From Spirochaetales bacterium (lineage in GTDB: Bacteria > Spirochaetota > Spirochaetia > DAHUYW01), in assembly GCA_027306915.1 (NCBI GenBank), contig DAHUYW010000019.1:6307-70306 (forward strand): a stretch of 64,000 nucleotides of DNA, given 5' to 3'. A program made the translations under genes and the position numbers. A model generated the notes under the pieces. That model did not search any database. It was not told the DNA's origin and saw only the letters and a list, made by a program, of their open reading frames with translations. The stretch's first letter is position 1, and every line of letters starts with the position of its first letter. This document shows, in pieces, positions 8,555-16,986 of the stretch.

Positions 8555-9058
8555 CTACCACTGCTCGGAATGAATCTTGCCGAGATCGTATTGCGTGCGC
8601 GCGGGCAGGCGCTCGTTGGGATGGCCGACTGCGATGAGGCACAGGACGCCGATCGACTCGGGGATACCGAGGCAGCGGCGGGCCACCTCCTCGCGATCAG
8701 GACGGCCGTGGCAGCCGATCCACACCGCGCCCAAGCCGAGACCGGCAGCCGCGACGAGGAGGTTCTCGGTGGCGGCCGCGCAGTCTTGGACCCACCAGTC
8801 GGAGACCGCAGGGTCGCCGCACACAGCGAAGGCGAGAGGCGCCTTTGCTATCATCTTTCCGTAGGGGTGTGAGGCTGCCAGCCGGTCGAGGATCGCTCGA
8901 TCGCGGACCACGACAAAGCGCCAAGGCTGGCGATTGTTGGCCGAGGGAGCGGCCATCGCTGCCTCAAGAAGGTTCCGCAGGTCGGCCTCGCTGACCGGCA
9001 CGCGGGTGTAATCGCGGACGCTGCGCCGCGCGAAGATCATTCCCAGGCGATCGTCCAT
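8555..9058 (-). CDS. Nitroreductase family protein
   Basis: 167 residues, FMN-dependent NAD(P)H oxidoreductase fold. Motifs: FARRSVRDYTRVPVSEADL at the N-terminus (FMN phosphate contacts), AAPSANNRQPWRFVVVRDR (FMN/dimer loop) and AAATENLLVAAAGLGLGAVW, then IPVG-like ending VLCLIAVGHP. The start at 9058 is supported by AGGAGG seven bases upstream. It could reduce nitroaromatics, quinones or enones; the sequence does not say which. Confidence 0.92.
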   Translation of the reverse strand: MDDRLGMIFARRSVRDYTRVPVSEADLRNLLEAAMAAPSANNRQPWRFVVVRDRAILDRLAASHPYGKMIAKAPLAFAVCGDPAVSDWWVQDCAAATENLLVAAAGLGLGAVWIGCHGRPDREEVARRCLGIPESIGVLCLIAVGHPNERLPARTQYDLGKIHSEQW

Positions 9059-9210
9059 GCGGCCTCCTCCTTTGGATCGTGCTGTCATCTGTTCTACCAC
9101 TATTCGATCGAAAGATCAGGGACCCGGATGGTGGCGCAGCTGCATGAGCCAAAAACCGATACACTGTGGGGGATGAAACGCGGGTGTCCCGTTCCAACGA
9201 CGGTGGAGCC

Positions 9211-10497
9211 ATGAACAAGCCAAGAAACAGAATCGGCGTCCTGTCCCTCGGTGCAGCCGCCGTGGGATTCCTCTTTGTCACTCTGCAACCCTGGATTCCT
9301 CTTGACCGGCTCATCCTGTTCGGCGGATTGAGCCTCAAGCGTCTTCTCGCCTCCTTTTTTGACGCCTCGCTCGTGGGCGCCCTCGCGGATTGGTTTGCGG
9401 TGACCGCCCTGTTCACGAATCCCCTCGGCGTGAAGCTGCCCCACACCGATATCCTTGCCAAGAACAAAGACAGCATCGCGGAGGCGGTGCCTCGCTTCCT
9501 GGCGGGTTTCCTCAGCGCGGAGAAGATCTCTACGGAGCTTTCACGCGTGGACTTTGGGGCAAAGGTGGCAGAGCTCCTCGGTCGACCGGCTATTCGGGAG
9601 GAGCTCCACGGCTTCCTGCGCGACAGGATCGTGCCATTGCTCCCGGATGGCAGTCCGCCGCAAGAGGGGGGAGAGAACCGGTTCTCCGCCCTCGTGGATC
9701 GGATTTTCTCCTTCCTGGCCGAAAAGACGGATCCGGCGGCGCTTCTCATACGCCTCATGCAATGGGCACTGCGCGAGAACCTTCAAGAAAGGGTGATCGC
9801 CGGCGCGGCTGAGCTCCTTCGCAGCGCCATTGAGGGAAGTCGTGATCGTCTGGTCTCAATTCTGACTCCCATGATCAAGCGGAACTCCGGCTGGCAAGGT
9901 CTCTTCGTGGGACGCCGTGTCGTCGAGCGCTTGATTGACGGCATCAAGGAGGAGCTAGTCCGTGTGCGAGAGAAACCGGACCATGAGCTTCGACGGCTCC
10001 TTTCAAGCTCCTTCGCCTCCTACGTCGAGAGGCTTGCAGGCGATAGCTCTGGTCCCTCGGGCGAACGCGATCGCCTCGGTCGTAAGATCCGCGAGGTGCT
10101 CTCCGATGGGTCGATTCGATCTACCAGCGCGAGGCTGCTCGCGGCGATTCTCGAGCGACTTCGCAGCGATCTATTGCGACCGGATAGTCTCACCCTCCAG
10201 CTAATCGAGCGCATCGAGCAGGAGCTCCACGCACGGCTTACTGAGGATGAAGAGCTGCGCCTGCGCTTCAACCGCGAGATAGTGGGACTCATATCGACGT
10301 TCATCGCAAGGAGCCGCCTCGTCGACGGCGTCTCCGGATACATCGCCTCCCTGCTCCGGGCGACGGACGAGCGCGAGTTCGTGAATCGCATCGAGGATGC
10401 GGTGTGGAACGACCTTCAGTATATCCGCGTCAACGGGGCAGCCGTCGGCGGCCTTGTCGGTCTCGTTCTTGCCATAGTCTCCGCGCTCCTGCCGTGA
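9211..10497 (+). CDS. DUF445 family membrane-anchored protein (YjiN-like)
   Basis: About 428 residues. One N-terminal membrane helix (VLSLGAAAVGFLFVTLQPWI), the family signature LKRLLASFFDASLVGALADWFAVTALF, a long helical region of repeated amphipathic segments (about 90-400) and a C-terminal membrane helix (GAAVGGLVGLVLAIVSALLP). This matches DUF445, inner-membrane proteins of unknown role. The start is uncertain: ATG 9211 gives the usual N-terminus, while an ATG at 9166 is in frame and neither has a strong ribosome site. Confidence 0.87.
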   Translation: MNKPRNRIGVLSLGAAAVGFLFVTLQPWIPLDRLILFGGLSLKRLLASFFDASLVGALADWFAVTALFTNPLGVKLPHTDILAKNKDSIAEAVPRFLAGFLSAEKISTELSRVDFGAKVAELLGRPAIREELHGFLRDRIVPLLPDGSPPQEGGENRFSALVDRIFSFLAEKTDPAALLIRLMQWALRENLQERVIAGAAELLRSAIEGSRDRLVSILTPMIKRNSGWQGLFVGRRVVERLIDGIKEELVRVREKPDHELRRLLSSSFASYVERLAGDSSGPSGERDRLGRKIREVLSDGSIRSTSARLLAAILERLRSDLLRPDSLTLQLIERIEQELHARLTEDEELRLRFNREIVGLISTFIARSRLVDGVSGYIASLLRATDEREFVNRIEDAVWNDLQYIRVNGAAVGGLVGLVLAIVSALLP

Positions 10498-10566
10498 GGG
10501 GCGCAGGCCCGGTCAACCTGCCGGCGCGCCCTCTCTATCGGGTTTTCCGTTGCGATACTTTGGCAG

Positions 10567-10596
10567 GTGACGACATGCGCACCTTCAAGGTATAGT
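10567..10596 (+). promoter_or_regulatory. Putative sigma-70-type promoter of the histone gene
   Basis: GTGACG (4 of 6 to TTGACA) is followed by an 18-base spacer and TATAGT (5 of 6 to TATAAT). The ATG of the histone gene lies 35 bases after the -10 box, leaving room for its AGGAG site. Confidence 0.45.
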
Positions 10597-10630
10597 AGGT
10601 GCAAATATCCGTCCGCTAAAGGAGCCCGCG

Positions 10631-10819
10631 ATGGCAGAAAATGAAGCGTTGGTAATAGCCTCCAAGGTGAAGGCTTACATCAAGAAGTCAGGCGATCTGA
10701 AGTGCTCGGCCGCCGTCATCGATGTTCTTTCCGACAAAGTTCGTGCAATGTGCGACAGTGCCATTCAAAAAGCGAAAGCGGATAAGAGGAAAACCGTCCA
10801 GGAGAAGGACTTCCAGTAG
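10631..10819 (+). CDS. Bacterial histone-fold DNA-binding protein
   Basis: A 62-residue basic protein with a single histone fold and no tails. Predicted helix 1 is about residues 8-19 (VIASKVKAYIKK), loop 1 about 20-25, long helix 2 about 26-51 (AAVIDVLSDKVRAMCDSAIQ and on), and loop 2 KRKTV (residues 52-56), the R-K-T motif shared with archaeal histones and Bdellovibrio Bd0055. The short helix 3 is QEKDF. Related bacterial histones are known from Bdellovibrio and Leptospira, where they coat or bend DNA. AGGAG sits seven bases before the ATG. The gene is monocistronic, with its own candidate promoter and a strong hairpin after the stop. Confidence 0.85.
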   Translation: MAENEALVIASKVKAYIKKSGDLKCSAAVIDVLSDKVRAMCDSAIQKAKADKRKTVQEKDFQ

Positions 10820-10826
10820 ACACCGC

Positions 10827-10859
10827 ACCCGAGTCCGAGGCGGAGCCTCGGACTCGGGT
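10827..10859 (+). terminator. Stem-loop terminator after the histone gene
   Basis: A perfect 15-bp inverted repeat ACCCGAGTCCGAGGC/GCCTCGGACTCGGGT with a three-base loop starts eight bases after the stop codon. There is no T-run, so it may act as a stability hairpin or a factor-assisted terminator. Confidence 0.65.
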
Positions 10860-11064
10860 AAGGGGACTTTCGAAATAGGCAGAAATATCGAGTTTGCGGG
10901 ATACCGCAATCGAAAGGCGTCCTCTCACCTCGGCCACCGCACGGAGAGCGGCGGCCGGCCGCAGTCTAGGACCGGCCCTTGGCAAAAAGCCCGTTGTCGA
11001 AGTCGAGCCCCGTGCGAGCGGCATGCACGGTCCTTCCCCGCTCGGCGAAGGCGATCGCTTGCCG

Positions 11065-11574
11065 CTATGCCGATTTGAGCTTCGCCGGCAGGCTGCTCGC
11101 CCAGGCGCGGATCGCGGTCCAATCCCGGATGTCGCTCGCCGGTAGGCGTTTGAGCGCCGGCAGGAGGCTGAACGGGAAACGGAGCGTCGCGGGATCGAAC
11201 TTGCCTCCAAATACTTCGCGGGTTACCGGGGCGAGCCAGGCGAGCTTCGCAAGCTCCTTATCGAGCTGTTCGCGCGCTCCTTTCCACTCCTCCTCTTCGT
11301 CGTGAAACGGCCCGAGCGAGAAGACCGCGACAGGCTTCGCCAGGAGGCCTTCTCGAAACCGCGCCAGGAAACCCATCGCATCCCTGTGCCAGCGGAACAT
11401 GAACAGCGGCGCCCCTACCACCACGGCGCTGTACTTTTCCACGGTCTTCACCCGCTGCAGGGACTCCACATCAACCGCGAACCCTCCTTCGCGCAGCGTC
11501 GCCGCCACGGCCTCGGCGACCTCCTGCGTTGAACCGGATCGTGTCGCGTACCCGACAAGAATTGAAGTAGACAT
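11065..11574 (-). CDS. Flavodoxin-domain protein (HemG/menaquinone-protoporphyrinogen-oxidase-like)
   Basis: 169 residues. MSTSILVGYATRSGSTQEVA carries the FMN phosphate-binding loop, VVVGAPLFMFRWHRDAMGFL and PVAVFSLGPFHDEEEEWKGA the isoalloxazine loops. The C-terminal extension ends in LPASDIRDWTAIRAWASSL, as in the flavodoxin family that includes HemG. The start at 11574 is supported by GGGAGC seven bases upstream. It lies 44 bases downstream of a DUF4386 gene and is probably co-transcribed. Confidence 0.85.
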   Translation of the reverse strand: MSTSILVGYATRSGSTQEVAEAVAATLREGGFAVDVESLQRVKTVEKYSAVVVGAPLFMFRWHRDAMGFLARFREGLLAKPVAVFSLGPFHDEEEEWKGAREQLDKELAKLAWLAPVTREVFGGKFDPATLRFPFSLLPALKRLPASDIRDWTAIRAWASSLPAKLKSA

Positions 11575-11617
11575 CGCTTGCTCCCTTTTCCGACGGTTCA
11601 GCCTCGCTTGCCTCGAG

Positions 11618-12346
11618 TCATCTGCCCGCCTCGCTCGCCGCGCTCCGTGCCATTTGGAGCAACCTACGCGCCACCAGGATGCTCCAGATCTCGAGCGGCA
11701 CGAGAGAGCCGAATGCAAAAACAAGACCCACCGTCGGCACCGTCGGTGGCACGAGCGACAGGACACCCAGGAGGATTCCCAGATAGGCGGTCACCCTCCC
11801 GAACAGGGAGCTGCGGCTCATGACTACCGCGAAGATCAGCAGTGCGAGCCCTTCGAGGAGATACCCCGCGTCGAAGGCCGTGCCCTGCCAATTCGCAAGC
11901 ATCACCTGACCGGCTGCTTCGATCGTGGCTCTCTGCGACTCGCCCGCAGCCCCCGCGTAGCTCCCGCTCAAGGAGAGCATCTCGAAGGCTGCGGTCGATG
12001 CGAAGTAGGCCGCAATTCCGAGCAGGGCGAAGACGAGGGCAATCAACGTGGCGGATTGGCTCGTGCGTCTCAAGGCAACGTAGAGGGCGAGCAGAACGAG
12101 CCCCATGAGCACCTGATCGACGATGAGCAGGAGGTCCAGGTCGAGGAGCCCGACGAGCGGGCTGCGCTGAAAGAGGGCGAACCAGCCGAGGACCGTGCTC
12201 GGCGGTGGCCAGAGGATAAAAACAACGACCTGCACGGGAATGAAGACCGCCATCACGAGGGCGGCGACGCCGGCCACCCAGTAGAGACCCTTCCAACCGG
12301 AGCCAGCCCCTTCGGGCGAGACTCCTCCCCCATTCGCTGCGCTCAT
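11618..12346 (-). CDS. DUF4386-like integral membrane protein
   Basis: 242 residues with six predicted membrane helices (for example WVAGVAALVMAVFIPVQVVV, LLLIVDQVLMGLVLLALYVA, LIALVFALLGIAAYFASTAA). Helix pattern and order resemble DUF4386 proteins of unknown function. GAGGAGG lies eight bases before the ATG at 12346. It is the first gene of a two-gene unit with the flavodoxin gene and is divergent from the GH127 gene across a 240-base gap. Confidence 0.7.
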   Translation of the reverse strand: MSAANGGGVSPEGAGSGWKGLYWVAGVAALVMAVFIPVQVVVFILWPPPSTVLGWFALFQRSPLVGLLDLDLLLIVDQVLMGLVLLALYVALRRTSQSATLIALVFALLGIAAYFASTAAFEMLSLSGSYAGAAGESQRATIEAAGQVMLANWQGTAFDAGYLLEGLALLIFAVVMSRSSLFGRVTAYLGILLGVLSLVPPTVPTVGLVFAFGSLVPLEIWSILVARRLLQMARSAASEAGR

Positions 12347-12586
12347 TTCTGAGCCTCCTCGACTGATTTGCGAGACGCCTGTCCCTGTGCTGCAGGTCGT
12401 CTCCGCATGCCGCACTCCTGCACGAGCAACTCGATTCGCCCGGGAGGCGGAGAGATCGATTTTCGGTGGTTCTCGACGCCTAGGGTAGACCCACCCCGGC
12501 GCCGGCGCAAGCCGATTTTCCCGAACTGGAGGGCCGTGCGGACAGCTTCTGGACGCGGGGCGCGCCGTCAGGTACCATGGGCCCCC

Positions 12587-14452
12587 ATGAACGACTACCC
12601 CATTGCACCAACACCGTTTACCGCCGTTGCCCTCGCCGATCGCCTTTGGCTCCCTCGCCTGGAGACCAATCGGGCGGTAACCATCCCGGCCGTCTTCCGC
12701 AAGTGCGAGGAGTCGGGGAGGGTCGACAACTTCCGCAAGGCCGCCCGACGGATGGAGGGACCCTACGTCGGGGTGAGACCGTTCGAGGACACCGACGTCT
12801 ACAAGGCGATCGAAGGGGCCTCCTATTCCCTGGCCCAGCAGCCGAGCCAGGAGCTTGACGCCTACCTGGACGGGTTGATTGAGCTCATCGCGGCGGCACA
12901 GGAGCCCGACGGCTACCTCTTCACCAATCGGACAATCGATCCCGCCCACGTCCTGCCGACCTCAGGGAGCGAGCGTTGGTCGAACCTCGTAAAGAGCCAC
13001 GAGCTCTACAACTGCGGCCATCTCTACGAGGCTGCCGCCGCCCACTTCCAGGCAACCGGGAAGAGGGCTCTCCTCGACGTCGCTCTCCGCAGCGCCGAGC
13101 TCATCCGCACAACCTTCGGCCCTGCCGCCAGGCACGACATTCCCGGCCATCCGATCATCGAGATGGGACTCGCGCGCCTGTACCGCATCACCCGCGATCG
13201 GCGCCACCTCGAGACCGCTCGCTTCCTTCTCGAGGAGAGGGGCCGCCACGAAAGGCGGCCGCTCTACAGCTTTGCCGACAATCCCGGCTACTGCCAGGAC
13301 CACCTCCCCGTGCTCGAGCAGCGAGAGGCGGTTGGCCACGCGGTGCGCGCGGTCTACCTGTACTGCGGGATGGCCGATATGGCGGCCCTCCTCCCGGACC
13401 CGGCCTTTGCCGCGGCTATCGAGTCAATCTGGCGCGACGTGGTGGAATCGAAGATCTACCTGACCGGCGGCCTCGGTGCTCGCCATACGGGGGAGGCCTT
13501 TGGAGAGGCGTTCGAGCTTCCCAACCTGACGGCCTACGGCGAGACCTGCGCCGCCATCGGCTCGGTTATGTGGAATCACCGCCTGTTCCTGCTCACGGGC
13601 GATTCTAAGTACTACGACGTCCTGGAGCAGACCCTCTACAACGGCCTCCTCTCCGGCGTCTCCCTCCGGGGCGATGAGTACTTCTACACGAATCCGCTCG
13701 AATCGGACGGCGAGTTCCGCTTCAACAAGGGGAAGAGCGAACGGCAGCCCTGGTTCGATGTCTCCTGCTGCCCGACGAACCTGTCGCGCTTCTTCCCCTC
13801 GCTTCCGGGCTATCTCTACGCGACAGCCGGCGCGACGCTCTACGTCAACCTCTATGCCGCAAGCCGGGCAGAGGTCGAGGCGGACGGAGTTCGTATGGAG
13901 CTCCTCCAGGAAACGGACTATCCGTGGAGCGGCACTGTTCGGCTTGCCGTTCGCCCGCAGCGTCCGGTTCGCTTGCGGTTCCTGCTCCGCCTTCCCGGCT
14001 GGTCGCGCGAGCGGATCATGGGAGGAAATCTCTACCGCTTTGCGCGTCCCCGCTCCGAAACCGCCACTCTTCGGGTGAATGGCATGGCGGTCGAGGTGGT
14101 CATGGAGAAAGGGTACGCGGCCGTCGAGCGCGAATGGCGGGAAGGAGACACGATCGAGCTCTCCCTGCCCCTTTCGGTGCGGAAGGTTATCTGTGATCCT
14201 CGGGTCGCCGACAACCGCGGGAAGGCGGCGCTCCAGCGCGGTCCGATCGTTTATTGCGTCGAGGGGCGGGATTCGCGCATCCCGCTCGACTCCATCCAGC
14301 TTGGGGATGAGTCGTCCATGGTCGCGACCCCCCAGCCGGAGCTCCTCGGCGGAGTCGTCGCGCTCCAGACGCCGGAGTTTACGGCGATCCCGTACTACAC
14401 CTGGGCCAACCGCGGGCCCGGCCCGATGAGAGTCTGGCTGCCAAACGGCTAA
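12587..14452 (+). CDS. GH127-family beta-L-arabinofuranosidase
   Basis: About 621 residues, an (alpha/alpha)6-barrel glycoside hydrolase followed by beta-sandwich domains. GH127 enzymes remove beta-L-arabinofuranose using a zinc-bound cysteine. Visible key residues are Glu319 in TAYGETCAAIGS, SVMWNHRLFLLTGDSKY, and the Cys394-Cys395 pair in FDVSCCPTNLSRF, corresponding to the Glu and Cys cluster of HypBA1. No signal peptide is present, so it acts on imported oligosaccharides. ATG 12587 was chosen as the first Met before the conserved IAPTPFTAVALADRLW; its ribosome site is weak and an earlier in-frame ATG exists. Confidence 0.92.
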   Translation: MNDYPIAPTPFTAVALADRLWLPRLETNRAVTIPAVFRKCEESGRVDNFRKAARRMEGPYVGVRPFEDTDVYKAIEGASYSLAQQPSQELDAYLDGLIELIAAAQEPDGYLFTNRTIDPAHVLPTSGSERWSNLVKSHELYNCGHLYEAAAAHFQATGKRALLDVALRSAELIRTTFGPAARHDIPGHPIIEMGLARLYRITRDRRHLETARFLLEERGRHERRPLYSFADNPGYCQDHLPVLEQREAVGHAVRAVYLYCGMADMAALLPDPAFAAAIESIWRDVVESKIYLTGGLGARHTGEAFGEAFELPNLTAYGETCAAIGSVMWNHRLFLLTGDSKYYDVLEQTLYNGLLSGVSLRGDEYFYTNPLESDGEFRFNKGKSERQPWFDVSCCPTNLSRFFPSLPGYLYATAGATLYVNLYAASRAEVEADGVRMELLQETDYPWSGTVRLAVRPQRPVRLRFLLRLPGWSRERIMGGNLYRFARPRSETATLRVNGMAVEVVMEKGYAAVEREWREGDTIELSLPLSVRKVICDPRVADNRGKAALQRGPIVYCVEGRDSRIPLDSIQLGDESSMVATPQPELLGGVVALQTPEFTAIPYYTWANRGPGPMRVWLPNG

Positions 14453-15102
14453 GAGCGCCGTTCGCCGCTCAAGACTTTCCGCCGCATGCTCACCGTCCGC
14501 GCAAGGAGCAGCACGTAGACGATGTCGAACAGCGAGCACAGGATCCCGATCCCGAGAACGAACGAGTCGCCTCCCATGTAGCCGTATTGGATCGTAGGGG
14601 CAAGGGTCCCGATCCACTTATTGACGGCGATGATCTGCGACTGGCCGGAGGGGCCGTGTCGCTTGAAGAGCATATCGATAAACAGGACCGACATGAGAAG
14701 ATTCTGAAGAAAGGCGGCATCCTTGGCCCCGTCGGTTCGACCAAGCTCGATCACGAAGAGTATCTGGACGACAAAGCTTGCGCCGAACACGAGGAGGCTT
14801 CCAGCAAGGAACTGAGACTTCGTCACCCCTCGCGGCCAGTACTTGAATCCATACAGGAAGTAGGTGATCACGATGAGGACGTCGAATGCGGCCCAGGTGA
14901 TCTCTATGAGCTGCTGGATGCCGGATTGCCCGCCGTAGGCGAAACCGATGTAGGTATTGATGAGCTCCCAGGCGATGTTGAGTGCCAGAGCAAACAGGGG
15001 AATGGCGTAGGTCTTCTGCTTGAACCCCAATCGCACCGCTTCGATATAGACCCAAGTCCAGCACAGTCCGCTGATCAGCGTAAGCGCGAGCGTCACCGGC
15101 AC
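14449..15102 (-). CDS. Seven-helix membrane protein resembling Pyr4-type terpene cyclases
   Basis: 217 residues with about seven hydrophobic helices and short loops. The first half follows the Pyr4/PaxB pattern closely: CWTWVYIEAVRLGFKQKTYA, then IPLFALALNIAWELINTYIG. NIAWE places Glu46 where fungal meroterpenoid cyclases have their catalytic Glu. Near the C-terminus, Asp193 in CSLFDIVYVLLL is a candidate for the second catalytic acid. Such proteins cyclise epoxidised prenyl chains in fungi, but bacterial homologues are uncharacterised. No prenyltransferase or epoxidase is adjacent. The 3' end overlaps the convergent GH127 gene by four bases. Confidence 0.55.
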   Translation of the reverse strand: MPVTLALTLISGLCWTWVYIEAVRLGFKQKTYAIPLFALALNIAWELINTYIGFAYGGQSGIQQLIEITWAAFDVLIVITYFLYGFKYWPRGVTKSQFLAGSLLVFGASFVVQILFVIELGRTDGAKDAAFLQNLLMSVLFIDMLFKRHGPSGQSQIIAVNKWIGTLAPTIQYGYMGGDSFVLGIGILCSLFDIVYVLLLARTVSMRRKVLSGERRS

Positions 15103-15170
15103 ACCCCCTCGGTTGCTGCCCCTTACGGTAACCGGTCGCCGTCAAATCTGCAACGGCCGAGCGACTTGGG

Positions 15171-15596
15171 TCATTTCTTGCCTCTGAGCCTCCTCAAAGC
15201 GCGTTCGATTATGGGAACCCGTTCGGAAGGGCGGGAAGCCCCGGGAGCGGCCGATTCGCCCAGGCCGGCTGCGCCCGAGGCATTCTCGCGGAGGCTGCGC
15301 TCCTCGCCGGCGCCGGCCGATACCTCGCGCTGCCTCAGCTCGACCTCTTTCTGTTTCAGCCCTTCTCGCTTCTTCTTCTGGCTCTCTTTCTTCCGCTTGT
15401 TCAGCAGGTTGATGACGTAGATGATCACGGTGTAGATGACGCCGAGAACGAAGCCGGCTATCGCGATGACGATGACCGAGACGTTCTCGAACTGCGCGCC
15501 GAAGAGGTTAACCGTGCTCCGGTAGTTGAAGTTCAAGACTATGAGCACGGCCAGGGCGATGAGGATGAGGGCACTGACGATCAACTTTGCCACCAT
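15171..15596 (-). CDS. LapA-domain membrane protein
   Basis: 141 residues. Two N-terminal membrane helices (LIVSALILIALAVLIVLNFN and VIVIAIAGFVLGVIYTVIIY) separated by STVNLFGAQFENV form a LapA/DUF1049 domain. A highly charged, coiled tail follows (NKRKKESQKKKREGLKQKEV) and then a disordered Ala/Gly/Ser stretch. LapA proteins are linked to envelope assembly. A good GGAGG-type site precedes the ATG at 15596. Confidence 0.75.
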   Translation of the reverse strand: MVAKLIVSALILIALAVLIVLNFNYRSTVNLFGAQFENVSVIVIAIAGFVLGVIYTVIIYVINLLNKRKKESQKKKREGLKQKEVELRQREVSAGAGEERSLRENASGAAGLGESAAPGASRPSERVPIIERALRRLRGKK

Positions 15597-15683
15597 CGTT
15601 CCTCCTTCCCCTCAACTGTAGCACGCCAGGCGCGTCCGATGCGAAGGTCTCGAGATCTCACCTCCCGTGAGCTTCAGCCGACC

Positions 15684-16259
15684 TCAGTGCACCAGTTTGA
15701 AGCCGATGTCGGTCCCCATTTTCTGCATAAAACCGAGCTGGATGTTGAGATAGCCAAGGGCCTCGATCCAGCGCGCGTTTGAGAGGGGTCCCGCGTCGAT
15801 CGCGTCGAAGCCGATATCGCGTGCAAGCTGGAGCCCTGCGCTCCTCGCCTTTTCATCGTCGCCTGCGATCGGCACCGAAACTTGCTGACCCTTCACCATT
15901 CCGGAGTCCATGCAGGAAGCGAAGACGGAGTTGAAGCCTTTTACCACCTTCGCTCCCGGGAGCTTCTTCTGGATCTCTTCGGCTGCGCTCGTGGTGAATC
16001 CGATGGCAAGCCCGAACTCCTTTGTGAGAGGGTTGGTCACATCGATCACGGTCTTTCCCTTCACCGCGGCACCCAGCTCCTTGGCTGCCGCATCGACCTC
16101 GGAGTAAGGCACGGCGAGGATGACGACCTCGCCCCACTCTGCGGTGGCGCGGGCGCCGCCTCTGCCTGTGATCTTCGTATCGTACCCCGCTCGGTCGAGC
16201 CCCTTCTTAAGCGCGGCTCCGACGTTGCCCTTCCCGATAATGGCGACTTTATGCTTCAT
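15684..16259 (-). CDS. NADPH-dependent F420 reductase-like (NpdG) oxidoreductase
   Basis: 191 residues. The Rossmann start MKHKVAIIGKGNVGAALKKG, GEVVILAVPYSEVDAAAKEL and VIDVTNPLTKEFGLA are typical of the NADP oxidoreductase coenzyme-F420-dependent family. KVVKGFNSVFASCM and GPLSNARWIEALGYLNIQL complete the pattern. Many members in organisms without F420 act with other cofactors, so the name does not prove F420 use. AGGAGG lies seven bases before the ATG at 16259. Confidence 0.88.
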   Translation of the reverse strand: MKHKVAIIGKGNVGAALKKGLDRAGYDTKITGRGGARATAEWGEVVILAVPYSEVDAAAKELGAAVKGKTVIDVTNPLTKEFGLAIGFTTSAAEEIQKKLPGAKVVKGFNSVFASCMDSGMVKGQQVSVPIAGDDEKARSAGLQLARDIGFDAIDAGPLSNARWIEALGYLNIQLGFMQKMGTDIGFKLVH

Positions 16260-16422
16260 GGCAATTCCTCCTGCATCGACATTGCGAATAGGGATAATAT
16301 CGCGCCGGGGAAAGGCCGTGGCAAGCACCGACAGGCGCGAAGCATAAGCGGTGTTGCGGCACAGGGCGGACCCTTGCCTCCGGCAGGCCTCTCCTGATAG
16401 GCTCCCCGCGAAGGAGATTCCC

Positions 16423-16977
16423 ATGGCAGACAACGAGACCGCGGCTAAATACCGGGTTCGCTTTGAAACGACGAAGGGACCCGTCGTGATTCAAGTTCAC
16501 CGCGACTGGGCTCCCCTCGGCGCCGATCGCTTTCGCAACCTGGTCGAGGCCGGCTACTACTCGGACGTCGCGTTCTTTCGAGTTCTGCCCGGGTTCGTAG
16601 CCCAGTTCGGCATCTCAGGCGACCCCGGGCTCAGCTCGCAGTGGCGGGAGAGGGCGATCAAGGATGATCCTTCCGGGAAGTCGAACGCCCGGGGTACGAT
16701 CACCTTCGCGATGGCAGGGCCGAACACCCGAACGACTCAGCTCTTCATAAACTACGGCGACAACGGGCGCCTCAACGGGATGGGCTTCTCGCCCTTTGCC
16801 GAGGTCGTCGAGGGGATGGAGCACATCGACGCGCTCTACAGCGGCTATGGAGAGGGCGCGCCGCACGGCAGGGGTCCGGATCAGGGGCGCCTCCATCGCG
16901 AGGGCAATGCCTATCTCCGAGCCGATTTCCCCAAGCTCGACTACCTGGTCTCTGCGTCGATAGTCGCCGAAGGATAG
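16423..16977 (+). CDS. Cyclophilin-type peptidyl-prolyl cis-trans isomerase
   Basis: 184 residues, cytosolic. Cyclophilin core: RFRNLVEAGYYSDVAFFRVL, PGFVAQFGISGDPG, RGTITFAMAGPNTRTTQLF and FSPFAEVVEGMEHIDALYSG. The active-site Arg/Phe/Gln set is visible in FFRVLPGFVAQFG. The start at 16423 follows AAGGAG at seven bases. The C-terminal tail of about 25 residues beyond the core is longer than in PpiB. Confidence 0.92.
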   Translation: MADNETAAKYRVRFETTKGPVVIQVHRDWAPLGADRFRNLVEAGYYSDVAFFRVLPGFVAQFGISGDPGLSSQWRERAIKDDPSGKSNARGTITFAMAGPNTRTTQLFINYGDNGRLNGMGFSPFAEVVEGMEHIDALYSGYGEGAPHGRGPDQGRLHREGNAYLRADFPKLDYLVSASIVAEG

Positions 16978-16986
16978 CGCGGCCCA

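Noticed and set aside
10861..11064. Possible gene remnant between histone terminator and flavodoxin
   Set aside because: A short minus-strand stretch looks protein-like but matches no family I can name.
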